Of a stretch of 44,938 nt of DNA, positions 1 through 8,790 are shown in pieces. This DNA comes from a virus, in IMG/VR virus record IMGVR_UViG_3300017598_000124, positions 1 to 44,938 of that record; one strand, written 5' to 3'. Under the pieces are notes generated by a model. The model made no database searches and had not been told where the DNA came from. It saw only the letters and a program-made list of their open reading frames with translations. The first letter of the stretch is position 1. Each line of letters begins with the position of its first letter. The position numbers and the translations under genes are program-made.

Positions 1-493
1 AGACAGGCAAGGTAGGTGCGGGCCCGATAGAACGCGGGGCGGTACGCGGGGTCTGTATAAATAGCGTGAACCCGTCATGGTGGGTCAGTCCGTTTGTCGT
101 GGCACCAATCTAGGCCCAGAACACAAGGTTACAACCCCATGTAACAAAACTCGCAAACCTGTGATATATGTTACAGTTTACAACCTGAAGGAGACTATCA
201 CTCAACCTTAGAATTTAGACGACAAAAACATATACGAGACAGCGAATGTTAGCGGTAAACATAACATAATACAGCAAATATGCATTCTCGCAGAGCTGAT
301 AGAATGATAACGAGGGGGGGACGGACTATATGGTGCTCAGATCAAGAGACATAACAGGAACAAAGAACAGGGAGTGAACAGGGGGTGAACAAGTAGGGGG
401 CAATACCAGAACAGAAGTGGACATATAGGGTCCAAATAGTGAAGATAGGTTTTTATGGGTCAAGGTACCTGAAAAGTAATGAAGGCCCTCAGC

Positions 494-511
494 GAGGCTC
501 TCCGTGGCTCT
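494..511 (+). repeat. 18-bp copy of a sequence also present upstream of the first small cassette gene
   Basis: GAGGCTCTCCGTGGCTCT occurs here on the + strand and again, exactly, on the - strand at 43008-43025. Extending four bases leftward adds only one mismatch (CAGC versus CAGT). The second copy lies between the tRNA gene and the first LPxEFLE gene. Confidence 0.7.
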
Positions 512-786
512 CAGGGGTAATTCATGTTTTGTTCTCTAGTACCAGACAGAAAGGATAAGGTTAGATAACGGATAGGTGTCCAGTATAACGGATATGCGTA
601 AAGGGGATAGCTGAGTGAAACTGTAAAGAATACAATGGTATACAGAAAGAGTAGGGTATTAAGGTGTGTTACAATATAACATATGCAAGGAACCCTATAT
701 GAGAATGGTTCTCAACTGGTAACCCAATGGAAACAGTCAGGAATATAGGAAGGCTGGGACATTACATAACACTTATTATCGGAGGG

Positions 787-810
787 GGCACCAAGGGGGG
801 TCGGGGTGCC
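787..810 (+). terminator. Putative rho-independent terminator upstream of the late promoter
   Basis: GGCACC and GGTGCC form a 6-bp stem around a G-rich loop, followed by TTATATATT. The tract after the stem is AT-rich rather than pure T, so termination may be incomplete. It would insulate the late promoter at 895-923 from rightward transcription entering from the genome end. Confidence 0.45.
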
Positions 811-894
811 TTATATATTCTGAATGACACCTAAAGATTTTCTAGTAGTATTTTACCTAATGTCAATTATTTTAGAGAGAAGTGAAGAAAGTGC

Positions 895-923
895 TTGACA
901 TTTGCCGGGGTATAGTGTATAAT
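895..923 (+). promoter_or_regulatory. Near-consensus sigma70 promoter for the late (structural) arm
   Basis: TTGACA at 895-900 and TATAAT at 918-923 are separated by 17 bases, a perfect consensus. The -10 box lies inside a perfect 12-bp palindrome GTATAATTATAC (917-928), which could be an operator. A closely related element precedes the SSB operon on the other strand (32127-32155). The first gene starts about 190 bases downstream, so the leader is long. Confidence 0.85.
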
Positions 924-943
924 TATACTATAAGCTAACTTAG

Positions 944-971
944 AGATAACATTTCGCTCTTTAAGTTATCT
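944..971 (+). promoter_or_regulatory. Stem-loop in the late mRNA leader
   Basis: AGATAAC (944-950) pairs with GTTATCT (965-971) around a 14-base loop. Further short hairpins follow before TerS, such as GGAG/CTCC and AGGAC/GTCCT near 1062-1095. The leader could affect mRNA stability or act as an attenuator. Only the pairing is seen; the function is inferred. Confidence 0.4.
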
Positions 972-1118
972 TCAGTTATTTTATCTCTCTTATATAGTTA
1001 CTACGTAAGCATACACTTCAAGCTAACATAAAGTATAGAGAGTTTCTCTTAGAAGAATATTAGGAGTATTGTCTCCTCGAAGGACGGTAGTCCTGAGAAC
1101 CTTAGGGAGTAGCGCCGG

Positions 1119-1652
1119 ATGGCAGACACTAAAGACCTTAGCAGCATTGAGGGGATGATCCCTCGAAAGATCCTCTACTCAGATAATAACATCCCAAGGA
1201 CAGCAGCTCTCTTCAAGGAGATCGTTACATCTAATGGGGACACCTATGCTGTCTTCACTCTTCAGAAGGAACCGGGGTACATCAAGATTAAAGACCTCTA
1301 CCTTAAGTTCTGTGTAGAGGATCCATCAGAAGCTACCTTCGCTCTAACAGTCTTTGGTGACATTGCTCACTGGCATAGGATTAAAGAATGTGAATGGATG
1401 AAGCCTCACCTAGAAGCTTGGCAGCTACACTGTGATACAGTACGTAAGGCCCAAGCCTTCGAAGCTATCATCAATGAAGTTAAGACTGGTGGAAGATCAT
1501 CCTTCACCGCTGCTAAGTACTTGATCGAAGAACCTTGGAAGGATAAGCGTAATCCTGCCACCAAGAGGAAGGTTAAGGAGACAGCTACTAAAGCTCACGG
1601 TACTTACAAAGATGATATCAAGACTCTCAAGGAACAAGGGTTGATTAATTAA
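1119..1652 (+). CDS. terS: Terminase small subunit (T7 DNA maturase A-like)
   Basis: This 177-residue protein probably recognises phage DNA for packaging and recruits TerL to the procapsid. The central part has the pattern I associate with podoviral maturase A proteins: an acidic D-P-[ST]-E-x-T-F segment, then x-H-W and C-E-W-[MF]-K-P, then a helix leading to S-x-x-x-A-A-K-Y-L (about residues 85-135). The C-terminus is Lys-rich, consistent with DNA or TerL contact. ATG follows AGGGAG by 11 bases, and this is the first gene after the late promoter. TerL is not adjacent: a tailspike gene lies between the two subunits. Confidence 0.75.
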   Translation: MADTKDLSSIEGMIPRKILYSDNNIPRTAALFKEIVTSNGDTYAVFTLQKEPGYIKIKDLYLKFCVEDPSEATFALTVFGDIAHWHRIKECEWMKPHLEAWQLHCDTVRKAQAFEAIINEVKTGGRSSFTAAKYLIEEPWKDKRNPATKRKVKETATKAHGTYKDDIKTLKEQGLIN

Positions 1653-1653
1653 G

Positions 1654-3621
1654 ATGGCCAAGAAACCTACATACTCATCTGTCACCGACAGAGATCAGAA
1701 CGCTAGTGAGATCAATGCGGCCCTAGATGCTGTCAATGAAGGTTTCTCTAATACTTTGTCTCTCGATGGCAGCACACCTAATGCCATGAACTCAGACTTG
1801 GATATGAACTCCAATGATGTCTTGAACGCTAAGGACCTATACACACAGAGAGTGTACATCGGTGGTTCCCTCTTAGCCGCTGAGGCTGCTCAGTTGGTTG
1901 ACCTAGCTGTTAAGAAGGAATACACAACTGTAGCTAACATGCTGGCTGACACTACTGACTATGACTTCTTCATCACTGATGACTATATTCGTGTCTTGGA
2001 TGGAGACCATACCTACAAGGTAGCTGAGACAGGTGTAGGAGACAACCACCTAGTCAATGCTGGCGGTGTTAAGCTCTATGTCCTGCCGGGGGCTAGCGGT
2101 TACGACGTCGAAGCTTTTGGGTTTGCAGCTTCTGATGACGTTAGCGGTATCTTCGTGGCCCTATCGGCTGGGGAGAAAATATCCCTCGGTAATCAGACAT
2201 GGAAGATCAAGACCAACGCCGCGATCAATCATGAAGTCTACAACGGCACTCTGGAGTTAGACGGAGGCCGCTTTGTCCCTGTTGGGGCCTTCACGTTAGG
2301 CTGTAAGGTCACGCTATCTAATGCTCACCGGGGTGACTGGATCACAGCCACGAGCATCTCAGGGATCAACATCACATCGCAATTTGAGCTCGATGGTAAT
2401 GCCTCGGGGATCGGTGTTCTATCGGTAGACACAGATCAGTCGTGGGGCCGGTTCACTGGCTGCTCAAACATGAATGTCATCGGCGCTCGGTTCCACGATA
2501 GCAGCGCCACACCACTCTTTATCCGAGACAGCAGCGACTTCGATATCAGCGGGTGTAAGTTTGAAAACCTTCTGGGGCTGGTCGCTTTTGGCGGGACAGG
2601 TGTTGAAACTAGCGCAGGCATTTACACGCAGCGCTGCAATGATTTCACTATCACCGGCAATCGCGGCAGCATGATTGATGACAACGCTATCGCCTTGATT
2701 GGTGCGCAGCGGGCGACAGTTACCGGAAATCAGTTCAAGGATGTTCGTCTCCTAGTGATTATCCATGATGATGGCGGTCAGACTACGGAAGAAGTCGTTG
2801 TCTCAGAGAACACAGCGACTGGCTGTGACGGAGGGATTACTCTCGGCTGGTGGGATGGCGCGATTGGCTATCCCTGCCAAGACCTGACCCTAGCGAACAA
2901 CCGAACAACCTCTGAAACTGGATCGTCAACTCTTTGGACTAAGAATTACGGTATCCGCGTGAGGTACTCAACAACAGACTGCAAAATCTCAGGAAACAAT
3001 ATTGGTGCGAGGCTTGGGGCGTTTTTAGCTAATACGACACTCGACCCTAATTTACCCGTTGGCGGGTTTAGCGAGAATGACATTGACGGCAACTCATTCG
3101 TCAGTGGCGAGGGTGGACTGAATAACTCAGTTATTGCGGACGCAAGCGCAGGGGATGCTAACCGCTGGAAGGGGAACTACTTCGAGTCCCTTCAGTACAT
3201 CTCAGGAAGCATTCAAACTTTGTTCCTCGGCACTGATGATGAGTTCAAAGGCAACACGGTTAAAGCTCCTGCAAGCTATAACGAGGCCATTTTCAAAGCA
3301 GGCTCTGTTGTACGTGGAAATACCTTCGATACGGTTGGTGCTCTCGCCTCGTCAAATACATACGAGCTGGTGGGTAACGACTTCATCAACGGCGCAGATA
3401 TCAACGAGGCTGGGACGGCGGTTAAGATTTCAGGCAACCGAGGCAGTACCAACAACCAAGTGCTTTATACGAACAGGATTATTCGTGAGGGTAGTGGCTC
3501 ACCGGAGGGAGTTATTGCTGCGGTGGTAGGTTCAATATGGATGCGTAGAGACGGCGGAGCAGGTACGTCTATGTACGTCAAAGAAAGCGGCACGGGCAAC
3601 ACTGGATGGGTTGCGAAATAA
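1654..3621 (+). CDS. Tailspike / receptor-binding protein 1 (beta-helix type)
   Basis: A 655-residue structural protein. Residues 1-147 are a head-binding adaptor shared with the second tailspike at 23019-24686; both contain the segment N-T-L-S-L-D-G-S-T-P-N-A-M. From the LPGA hinge (bases 2083-2094) onward the two proteins are unrelated. This one continues with beta-helix-like repeats rich in G-N-x-F, S-G-N and T-G-N, and ends in a G-S-P-E-G-V ... T-G-N-T-G-W-V-A-K domain common in phage spikes. Codon use changes at the hinge, with more GC-rich third positions, which suggests the receptor domain was acquired separately. Its place between TerS and TerL is unusual. Any enzymatic activity on surface sugars is unproven. 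Confidence 0.8.
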   Translation: MAKKPTYSSVTDRDQNASEINAALDAVNEGFSNTLSLDGSTPNAMNSDLDMNSNDVLNAKDLYTQRVYIGGSLLAAEAAQLVDLAVKKEYTTVANMLADTTDYDFFITDDYIRVLDGDHTYKVAETGVGDNHLVNAGGVKLYVLPGASGYDVEAFGFAASDDVSGIFVALSAGEKISLGNQTWKIKTNAAINHEVYNGTLELDGGRFVPVGAFTLGCKVTLSNAHRGDWITATSISGINITSQFELDGNASGIGVLSVDTDQSWGRFTGCSNMNVIGARFHDSSATPLFIRDSSDFDISGCKFENLLGLVAFGGTGVETSAGIYTQRCNDFTITGNRGSMIDDNAIALIGAQRATVTGNQFKDVRLLVIIHDDGGQTTEEVVVSENTATGCDGGITLGWWDGAIGYPCQDLTLANNRTTSETGSSTLWTKNYGIRVRYSTTDCKISGNNIGARLGAFLANTTLDPNLPVGGFSENDIDGNSFVSGEGGLNNSVIADASAGDANRWKGNYFESLQYISGSIQTLFLGTDDEFKGNTVKAPASYNEAIFKAGSVVRGNTFDTVGALASSNTYELVGNDFINGADINEAGTAVKISGNRGSTNNQVLYTNRIIREGSGSPEGVIAAVVGSIWMRRDGGAGTSMYVKESGTGNTGWVAK

Positions 3622-3667
3622 TTAGTAACCCACGTGTCCCGCCTCGTACCAACGGAGCTAAGAACTA

Positions 3668-5215
3668 GTGACCCCAACACAAGTAAGAGAGAGAGCTGAG
3701 AAGGACCTAGAGTTCTTCATCAGTCTTGTCACATCAGGACAGAGAGCTCTAGGCTCATGTCATGTTGAGCTCCTCAACTGGTGGACTAGGGAAGATGCTA
3801 AGGATCATCAGCTTGTCTTGTTCCCTAGGGACCACGGTAAGTCAGCCCTAGTAGCCTACAGGGTAGCATGGGAACTAACCAAGGACCCAACACTAAGAGT
3901 CCTCTACATCTCAGCTACATCTAACCTAGCTCAGAAACAACTAGGGTTCATCAAGCAAGTCTTCGAGTCTGACGTGCATAGAACCTACTGGCCTGAACAT
4001 ATCCACCCTGAGGAAGGTAAGAGGAATAAGTGGACAGCTACTGAGATTGAACTTGATCATCCTCTCCGTAGAGTAGAGCAAGTCAGAGACCCATCCATTA
4101 TGACAGCTGGTCTGACTACTGGCATCACAGGTCTCCACTTCGACATTGCAGTCTTGGATGATGTTGTCGTCTATGAGAATGCTTACACTAAGGAAGGCAG
4201 GAATAGAGTTGAGACTCAGTACTCCCTCCTAGCCTCTATCGAAGGCACAGGGGCTCGTGAGTGGGTTGTAGGTACTAGGTACCACCCTAAGGATCTCTAC
4301 TCCCTCATGCTCAATATGATGGAGCCTGACTTCGATGAGGATGGCCAGATCACAGGTGAAGTAAACATCTACGAGGTCATGGAGAAAGCTGTAGAGGATA
4401 GAGGAGATGGCACAGGTCTGTTCCTCTGGCCCAAGCAACAACGTAGAGATGGTAAGTGGTTCGGCTTTGACATTAGAGAACTAGCACGTAAGAAGGCTAA
4501 GTATGTAGACAGGACACAGTTCAGAGCCCAGTACTACAACGACCCTACAGATCCTGATACTCGCCCTATTGACTACGATAAGTTCCAGTACTTCGACAAG
4601 GCATTCCTCAAACAAGACAGAGGACGTTGGTACTACAAGAGACAACCTCTTAACCTAGTAGCAGCTGTTGACTTCAACTACTCTAAACGTAAGGGTGCTG
4701 ACTATACAGCCATCGTAGTCATCGGTGTTGACTCAGACAATAACATCTTTGTCTTAGACATTAATAGATTCCAGACTGATCAGATCTCAACCTACTTCAG
4801 AGAGATCATGGCTATGAATAATAGATGGGGGTTCAAGAAGCTTAGAGCTGAGACTACAGCAGCCCAACAAGCTATCGTCACATCTCTTAAGCATGACTGG
4901 TTTGCTAAGCATGGTCTCACGATTAAGATTGAAGAGGTTAAGCCTACAAGACATGAAGGATCTAAAGAGGAACGTATGGAGGCTATCCTTACTCCTCGTT
5001 ATGACAACCTCCAAGTCTATCACTACAAGGGTGGAGATACTCAAGTCCTAGAGGATGAACTAGTCTCTAACAACCCACCCCACGATGATGTTAAGGATGC
5101 ACTAGCAACAGCCATAGAAGGCGCTGTACGCCCAGCTAGAACAATGAAACGATCTACGTCAGAGAACAGCAATGTGATCTTTGATTCTAGATTCGGAGGG
5201 AGAAGTTTCCGTTGA
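3668..5215 (+). CDS. terL: Terminase large subunit (DNA packaging ATPase and nuclease)
   Basis: A 515-residue packaging motor. The ATPase domain has a Walker A-like P-R-D-H-G-K-S (residues 53-59) and a Walker B I-A-V-L-D-D (160-165). The C-terminal half has an RNase H-like nuclease segment beginning A-A-V-D-F-N and a late conserved D-D motif in P-P-H-D-D-V-K-D-A. The start is GTG; no ATG lies nearby in frame. The stop overlaps the TTG start of the portal gene (TTGA), so the two are translationally coupled. Confidence 0.95.
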   Translation: MTPTQVRERAEKDLEFFISLVTSGQRALGSCHVELLNWWTREDAKDHQLVLFPRDHGKSALVAYRVAWELTKDPTLRVLYISATSNLAQKQLGFIKQVFESDVHRTYWPEHIHPEEGKRNKWTATEIELDHPLRRVEQVRDPSIMTAGLTTGITGLHFDIAVLDDVVVYENAYTKEGRNRVETQYSLLASIEGTGAREWVVGTRYHPKDLYSLMLNMMEPDFDEDGQITGEVNIYEVMEKAVEDRGDGTGLFLWPKQQRRDGKWFGFDIRELARKKAKYVDRTQFRAQYYNDPTDPDTRPIDYDKFQYFDKAFLKQDRGRWYYKRQPLNLVAAVDFNYSKRKGADYTAIVVIGVDSDNNIFVLDINRFQTDQISTYFREIMAMNNRWGFKKLRAETTAAQQAIVTSLKHDWFAKHGLTIKIEEVKPTRHEGSKEERMEAILTPRYDNLQVYHYKGGDTQVLEDELVSNNPPHDDVKDALATAIEGAVRPARTMKRSTSENSNVIFDSRFGGRSFR

Positions 5216-6924
5216 GAACCACTGTAGATGTACAACACCTGCTAGACTCAGATACTCTAGCTAAGGAGATCTCCAGTAAATGGACTCTCTGGAACAACAA
5301 CCGTGCTGAGTGGGTGGAGGAGAAGGAGGAGCTACGTAACTACGTCTTCGCTACTGACACACGTACTACCACCAACGCTAAGCTCCCTTGGGTGAATAGC
5401 ACTACCACACCTAAGCTCACACAGATCTATGACAACCTCAAGGCTAACTACACAGCTGCTCTGTTCCCTAACAGCAACTGGATGCGCTGGGAGGCTGACG
5501 ATAGTAACTCAGCTACAGCAGCTAAGAGAGATACTATCCAAGCCTATATGGAGAACAAGATCCGTCAGGGAGGTTTCGAGAAGACTGCTGACCAACTGGT
5601 TGATGACTTCATCCTCTACGGTAATTGCTTTGCGACTATTGAGTTCCAGAGTAACTACACTGAAGTAGATGAGGAACAGATCGTAGGTTACATCGGCCCT
5701 AAGATTGTCCGTGTCTCTCCTCACGATATTGTCTTCGACCCTACAGCTGCTGAGTTCAAGGACTCCCCTAAGATTACTCGTACTCTTATGTCCTTTGGTG
5801 AACTAGCTAAGAAGACTGAGTTTGCTGACACCTTCCGTAAGCTGGTCGACAACAGACAGAAGGTAGCTTCCGCTGACTATACATCTAAATCTAAAGGGTA
5901 CATTGCTGATGGCTTCGCCTCTATCGAACAGTACTACGACTCTGAGTATGTTGAACTCCTCACCTTCTACGGTGACATCTATGACCTAGAGTCTGAGGAG
6001 CTTATGGAGAAGAGACGTATCACTGTAGTAGATAGAGCCTACGTCCTCCACGATGAGCCTATCGCTTCATGGCTAGGTGCTGATCCTTTCTTCCATGCTA
6101 GCTGGCGTAGCCGCCCTGACAACCTCTACGGTATGGGCCCTCTTGATAACCTCGTAGGTATGCAGTACCGTATTGACCACCTTGAGAACCTTAAGGCTGA
6201 TGTCTTTGATCAGATCGCTCTGCCTATCCTCAAGGTCCAAGGAGATGTAGAAGACTTTGAGTATGCCCCCGGTGAGCGTATCATCATGGGTGAGGAAGGT
6301 AATGTAACTCCTCTGGTCCCTGACTCAACAGCTTTGAATGCTGACTTCCAGATTCAAACACTAGAGAATAAGATGGAAGAACTAGCTGGTGCTCCTCGTC
6401 AAGCTATGGGTATCCGTACTCCCGGTGAGAAGACAGCCTTTGAAGTACAGTCCTTGCAGAATGCAGCTGGACGTATCTTCCAACATAAGGCAGCTAAGTT
6501 CGAGAGAGAGTTCATTGAACCTGTCCTCAACTCTATGCTTGAAGCTTCTCGCCGTAACATGGACGTATCAGATGTTATCCGTGTACTAGACGATGAGACA
6601 GGAGCTCTCCTCTTCCAGAACATCACTAAAGAGGACATCACAGCTAAAGGTAAGATCGTCCCTGTAGGTGCTCGTCACTTCGCTGAGAGAGCTCAACGGG
6701 TACAGAACATCACTCAGCTTCTCCAACTTAAAGCTGATCCAACTATCGGAGCCCACCTCTCAGGTAAGAGTATTGCTAAACTCCTCGCTGAAGAACTGGG
6801 TGAAGAGGCTCTCTACGGAGAGAACATCGCAGTAGTTGAACAGGCTGAGACACAGAGTGCAGCCTTGGATGCTGAGGCTGACCTAGAAGAACAAATGCAA
6901 GTAGCAGCTGAAGAAGGACTGTAA
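5212..6924 (+). CDS. Portal protein (head-to-tail connector)
   Basis: A 570-residue protein that would form the dodecameric ring through which DNA enters and leaves the head. Length, position directly after TerL, and regions such as L-P-W-V-N-S, Y-G-M-G-P-L-D-N-L, G-A-P-R-Q-A-M-G-I-R and T-A-F-E-V match podoviral connectors of the T7 gp8 type. It starts with TTG overlapping the TerL stop codon. The acidic, Gln-rich C-terminus ends E-E-G-L. The bases at this end (GAAGGACTGTAAGATGCCT) resemble the 3' ends of the two 70-bp repeats just downstream. Confidence 0.92.
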   Translation: MRTTVDVQHLLDSDTLAKEISSKWTLWNNNRAEWVEEKEELRNYVFATDTRTTTNAKLPWVNSTTTPKLTQIYDNLKANYTAALFPNSNWMRWEADDSNSATAAKRDTIQAYMENKIRQGGFEKTADQLVDDFILYGNCFATIEFQSNYTEVDEEQIVGYIGPKIVRVSPHDIVFDPTAAEFKDSPKITRTLMSFGELAKKTEFADTFRKLVDNRQKVASADYTSKSKGYIADGFASIEQYYDSEYVELLTFYGDIYDLESEELMEKRRITVVDRAYVLHDEPIASWLGADPFFHASWRSRPDNLYGMGPLDNLVGMQYRIDHLENLKADVFDQIALPILKVQGDVEDFEYAPGERIIMGEEGNVTPLVPDSTALNADFQIQTLENKMEELAGAPRQAMGIRTPGEKTAFEVQSLQNAAGRIFQHKAAKFEREFIEPVLNSMLEASRRNMDVSDVIRVLDDETGALLFQNITKEDITAKGKIVPVGARHFAERAQRVQNITQLLQLKADPTIGAHLSGKSIAKLLAEELGEEALYGENIAVVEQAETQSAALDAEADLEEQMQVAAEEGL

Positions 6925-6925
6925 G

Positions 6926-7102
6926 ATGCCTAAAGGACAAACTAGTCGCCCAATAACACGTAAGTATAAAGGCAAGGGGAGTAATGCGATAACGGCCTCT
7001 AAAATGATGGAAGAGACTAGGAAGGACTTCGCTAAATCCCCTGGGTTTAGAAGGGCCGCCAATAGAGCTACCAACGAGATGCGACGGAAGAAGAGGAAGT
7101 AG
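6926..7102 (+). CDS. Small highly basic protein 1
   Basis: 58 residues beginning M-P-K-G-Q-T-S-R-P and ending R-R-K-K-R-K. It is the first of three consecutive small basic ORFs between portal and scaffold. ATG follows the portal stop by one base, with GAAGGA as ribosome site inside the portal end. The strong positive charge would suit DNA or RNA binding, for example a minor packaged protein, but I recognise no family. The stop codon lies inside the first copy of the 70-bp repeat. Confidence 0.7.
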   Translation: MPKGQTSRPITRKYKGKGSNAITASKMMEETRKDFAKSPGFRRAANRATNEMRRKKRK

Positions 7103-7159
7103 GCAGTGGACACCAAATGCCTTAGAACAACACCTCAAGAAGAAGGATTATAAGATGCC
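7090..7159 (+). repeat. 70-bp direct repeat, copy 1 (deletion derivative of the 7769 gene start)
   Basis: It matches 7389-7458 with one mismatch. The sequence is a chimera. The first 30 bases equal 7753-7782 (one mismatch), the end of a basic ORF plus the GTG start of the 7769 gene. The next 28 equal 7863-7890, inside that gene. The intervening 80 bases are missing, joined at a shared ATG. The remnant still has GTG followed by 15 codons (7106-7153) in a shifted frame, and its AAGAAGGA supplies the ribosome site for the next basic ORF. Confidence 0.9.
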
Positions 7160-7382
7160 TAGAAGTAAACAGAAAACACCGACCCGTAATAAAACAGCAG
7201 CCCGTAAGGGTGCTGCACATACTAAAGCTGCCCAAGAGATTAAGGAGTTTGGAAGGATTACACCTGAGGCGCGTAAGGCTATAGACGCTGCTCAAAAGAT
7301 TTCTGACAGCAAGGCTAAGCAGTTCAAACGCAAACGGCTCAAGGGCCGTACCCCACCCCAAGGCAACTTCGGCCAAATGTAG
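7155..7382 (+). CDS. Small highly basic protein 2
   Basis: 75 residues, rich in Lys, Arg, Ala and Thr, beginning M-P-R-S-K-Q-K-T. The start ATG and its AAGAAGGA ribosome site belong to repeat copy 1. The ORF ends G-Q-M just before repeat copy 2; bases after the stop still resemble the K-K-R-K coding end seen in its two neighbours. Its family is unknown. A role in condensing or accompanying packaged DNA is only a guess from charge and location. Confidence 0.65.
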   Translation: MPRSKQKTPTRNKTAARKGAAHTKAAQEIKEFGRITPEARKAIDAAQKISDSKAKQFKRKRLKGRTPPQGNFGQM

Positions 7383-7388
7383 GCTAAG

Positions 7389-7458
7389 GAAGAGGAAGTA
7401 GGCAGTGGACACCAAATGTCTTAGAACAACACCTCAAGAAGAAGGATTATAAGATGCC
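7389..7458 (+). repeat. 70-bp direct repeat, copy 2
   Basis: Second copy of the unit at 7090-7159. It carries the same internal deletion relative to the 7769 gene, so the deletion preceded the duplication. A 15-codon GTG remnant (7405-7452) is again followed, one base later, by the ATG of the next basic ORF. Confidence 0.9.
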
Positions 7459-7765
7459 AGCTGGAAGATCATCACGACCAGACAATCGTAAAGTAAAGAA
7501 GGCTATTACACGCCAGAAGCAACGGGCTGCTCTAACCGCGCGTGTGAAGAAACGTAAACCCGCTAAAGGCAACGAGGCCACCCAAAAGAAAAATACAACA
7601 AAGGTCTCTACTTCAGCTAAGGCTAGAGCAGATGCAAAGACTATCAAGGATTCCAAGCTGCGTAACGTTACGAGGCGAACAGCTAAGCAAGTAGGAGATA
7701 ACCTTCTGCTTGACGGAAGCTCCGCACGTACTCGTGAACGTATTAAACGGAAGAAGAGGAAGTAG
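7454..7765 (+). CDS. Small highly basic protein 3
   Basis: 103 residues, very rich in Lys and Arg, beginning M-P-A-G-R-S-S-R-P and ending I-K-R-K-K-R-K. It resembles basic protein 1 at both ends but has a longer middle (A-K-A-R-A-D-A-K-T-I and R-R-T-A-K-Q), so the two may be diverged duplicates. It is coupled to the upstream region by repeat copy 2 and is followed after three bases by the GTG of the next gene. A nucleic-acid-binding virion or packaging role is plausible but unproven. Confidence 0.7.
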   Translation: MPAGRSSRPDNRKVKKAITRQKQRAALTARVKKRKPAKGNEATQKKNTTKVSTSAKARADAKTIKDSKLRNVTRRTAKQVGDNLLLDGSSARTRERIKRKKRK

Positions 7766-7768
7766 GCA

Positions 7769-7999
7769 GTGGACACCAGATGGCTCAAGGGCTACACTGA
7801 TACTGAACGTAGAAAGAAGATCGTCAAGGGACATAAACCAGCACTAGACGATCTAAGGAATGTCTTAGAACAACACCTCAAGAAGAAGGAAGCAGTTCGA
7901 GACTATAGCTCTCCCGGTTGGGAACATGAGCAAATAGCTGTCAACGAGTACAACCAAGCACTCGATGACTTAATCAAACTAATCACAATTAAGGAATAG
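7769..7999 (+). CDS. Conserved-looking small protein between portal and scaffold
   Basis: 76 residues with a GTG start (M-D-T-R-W-L-K-G), mixed charge and probable helices; residues 27-45 and 60-76 look amphipathic. No family is recognised. Its first 14 bases and its segment 7863-7890 are the source of both 70-bp repeats upstream, so it is the intact parent of two internally deleted copies. GTG lies three bases after the basic ORF, whose AAGAAGAGGAAG end supplies the ribosome site. Confidence 0.65.
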   Translation: MDTRWLKGYTDTERRKKIVKGHKPALDDLRNVLEQHLKKKEAVRDYSSPGWEHEQIAVNEYNQALDDLIKLITIKE

Positions 8000-8006
8000 G
8001 ATCACC

Positions 8007-8771
8007 ATGTCCTCCGTATTCGATCAAGACTCCACCACAAGTCAAACCAGTGACGACACTTCTAGTCAATCAGAGACCAACGATGACTACATTAAGAAGG
8101 TCGTAGAACTCAAAGGAGATCAGTGGAATGATCCCCAAGCTCTGGCTAAAGGGTACCTGAACGCTCAGACCCACATCCAAGAACTTGAGGAGAAGGCCAA
8201 GGTAGCTGAAGCTGACAAGAATAAGGCTGACTACCAAGCTGAAATCCTAGAACTCCTGAAGGGCAAGGCACAGGCTACCGACCCTAACGGCACTGAACTT
8301 AAAGGTAGCGTCACCGAGCAGAAGGCTGATACCTCAGTTGCTCCTGTAGGTGAAGAGGATATTAAAAGCCTTGTTTCTAAAGCTCTGGCAGACCGAGAAG
8401 CTACTTCTCTTGCTGAAGCTAACCAAGTCAAAGCTGACTCTATGATGGTTGATGCCTTCGGAACTGAAGCTCACAGCACTATGGACAAGCGTTCTAAAGA
8501 ACTTGGTATGTCTGTTGACCGCCTCAAGGATATCGCTCAAGAGTCCCCTGACGCTTTCATGGCCCTTATGGGTCAGAGTCCAGCTAAGGAGACTAACCAA
8601 GGTATCCGAGGGACAGTCAATACAACTGGCAACTTCACTAAAGGCCACGACCGGAATAGTAAGTACTACTTCGATCTCATGCGTAAAGATCCTAAAACGT
8701 ATGGTCGCCGTGAAGTCCAACAACAAATGCTGGAAGACAAGAAACGTCTTGGTTCCCGCTTCTTCACATAA
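8007..8771 (+). CDS. Capsid assembly scaffolding protein
   Basis: 254 residues, acidic, Gln- and Lys-rich and largely helical, with a Ser/Thr/Asp-rich N-terminus and a predicted coiled segment around E-L-E-E-K-A-K-V-A-E-A-D-K. Its position directly before the major capsid gene and its composition are typical of podoviral scaffolds, which guide procapsid assembly and then leave. The C-terminus (K-K-R-L-G-S-R-F-F) is basic, as expected for the coat-binding end. Confidence 0.85.
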   Translation: MSSVFDQDSTTSQTSDDTSSQSETNDDYIKKVVELKGDQWNDPQALAKGYLNAQTHIQELEEKAKVAEADKNKADYQAEILELLKGKAQATDPNGTELKGSVTEQKADTSVAPVGEEDIKSLVSKALADREATSLAEANQVKADSMMVDAFGTEAHSTMDKRSKELGMSVDRLKDIAQESPDAFMALMGQSPAKETNQGIRGTVNTTGNFTKGHDRNSKYYFDLMRKDPKTYGRREVQQQMLEDKKRLGSRFFT

Positions 8772-8790
8772 CTTAACTAGGAGAAAATAA

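Larger units (their letters stand above)
1..1118. other. Left-end noncoding region with short repeats and regulatory signals
   Basis: I see no convincing coding sequence here. The first 780 bases are purine-rich on the + strand. They contain several copies of a GTTACA/TGTAAC element (128-133, 140-145, 170-175, 668-673) and related GTTTACA text. A hairpin terminator (787-810), a strong promoter (895-923) and a leader with several hairpins precede the first late gene. If the genome circularises, this region joins 44619-44938 to make a divergent control region of about 1.4 kb between the two arms. It may also hold a replication origin or packaging signals, but nothing in the sequence proves this. 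Confidence 0.6.

Noticed and set aside
7106-7153. 15-codon GTG ORF in the 70-bp repeat as a real gene
   Set aside because: It is a frame-shifted deletion remnant of the 7769 gene; its likely use is as a coupling leader.
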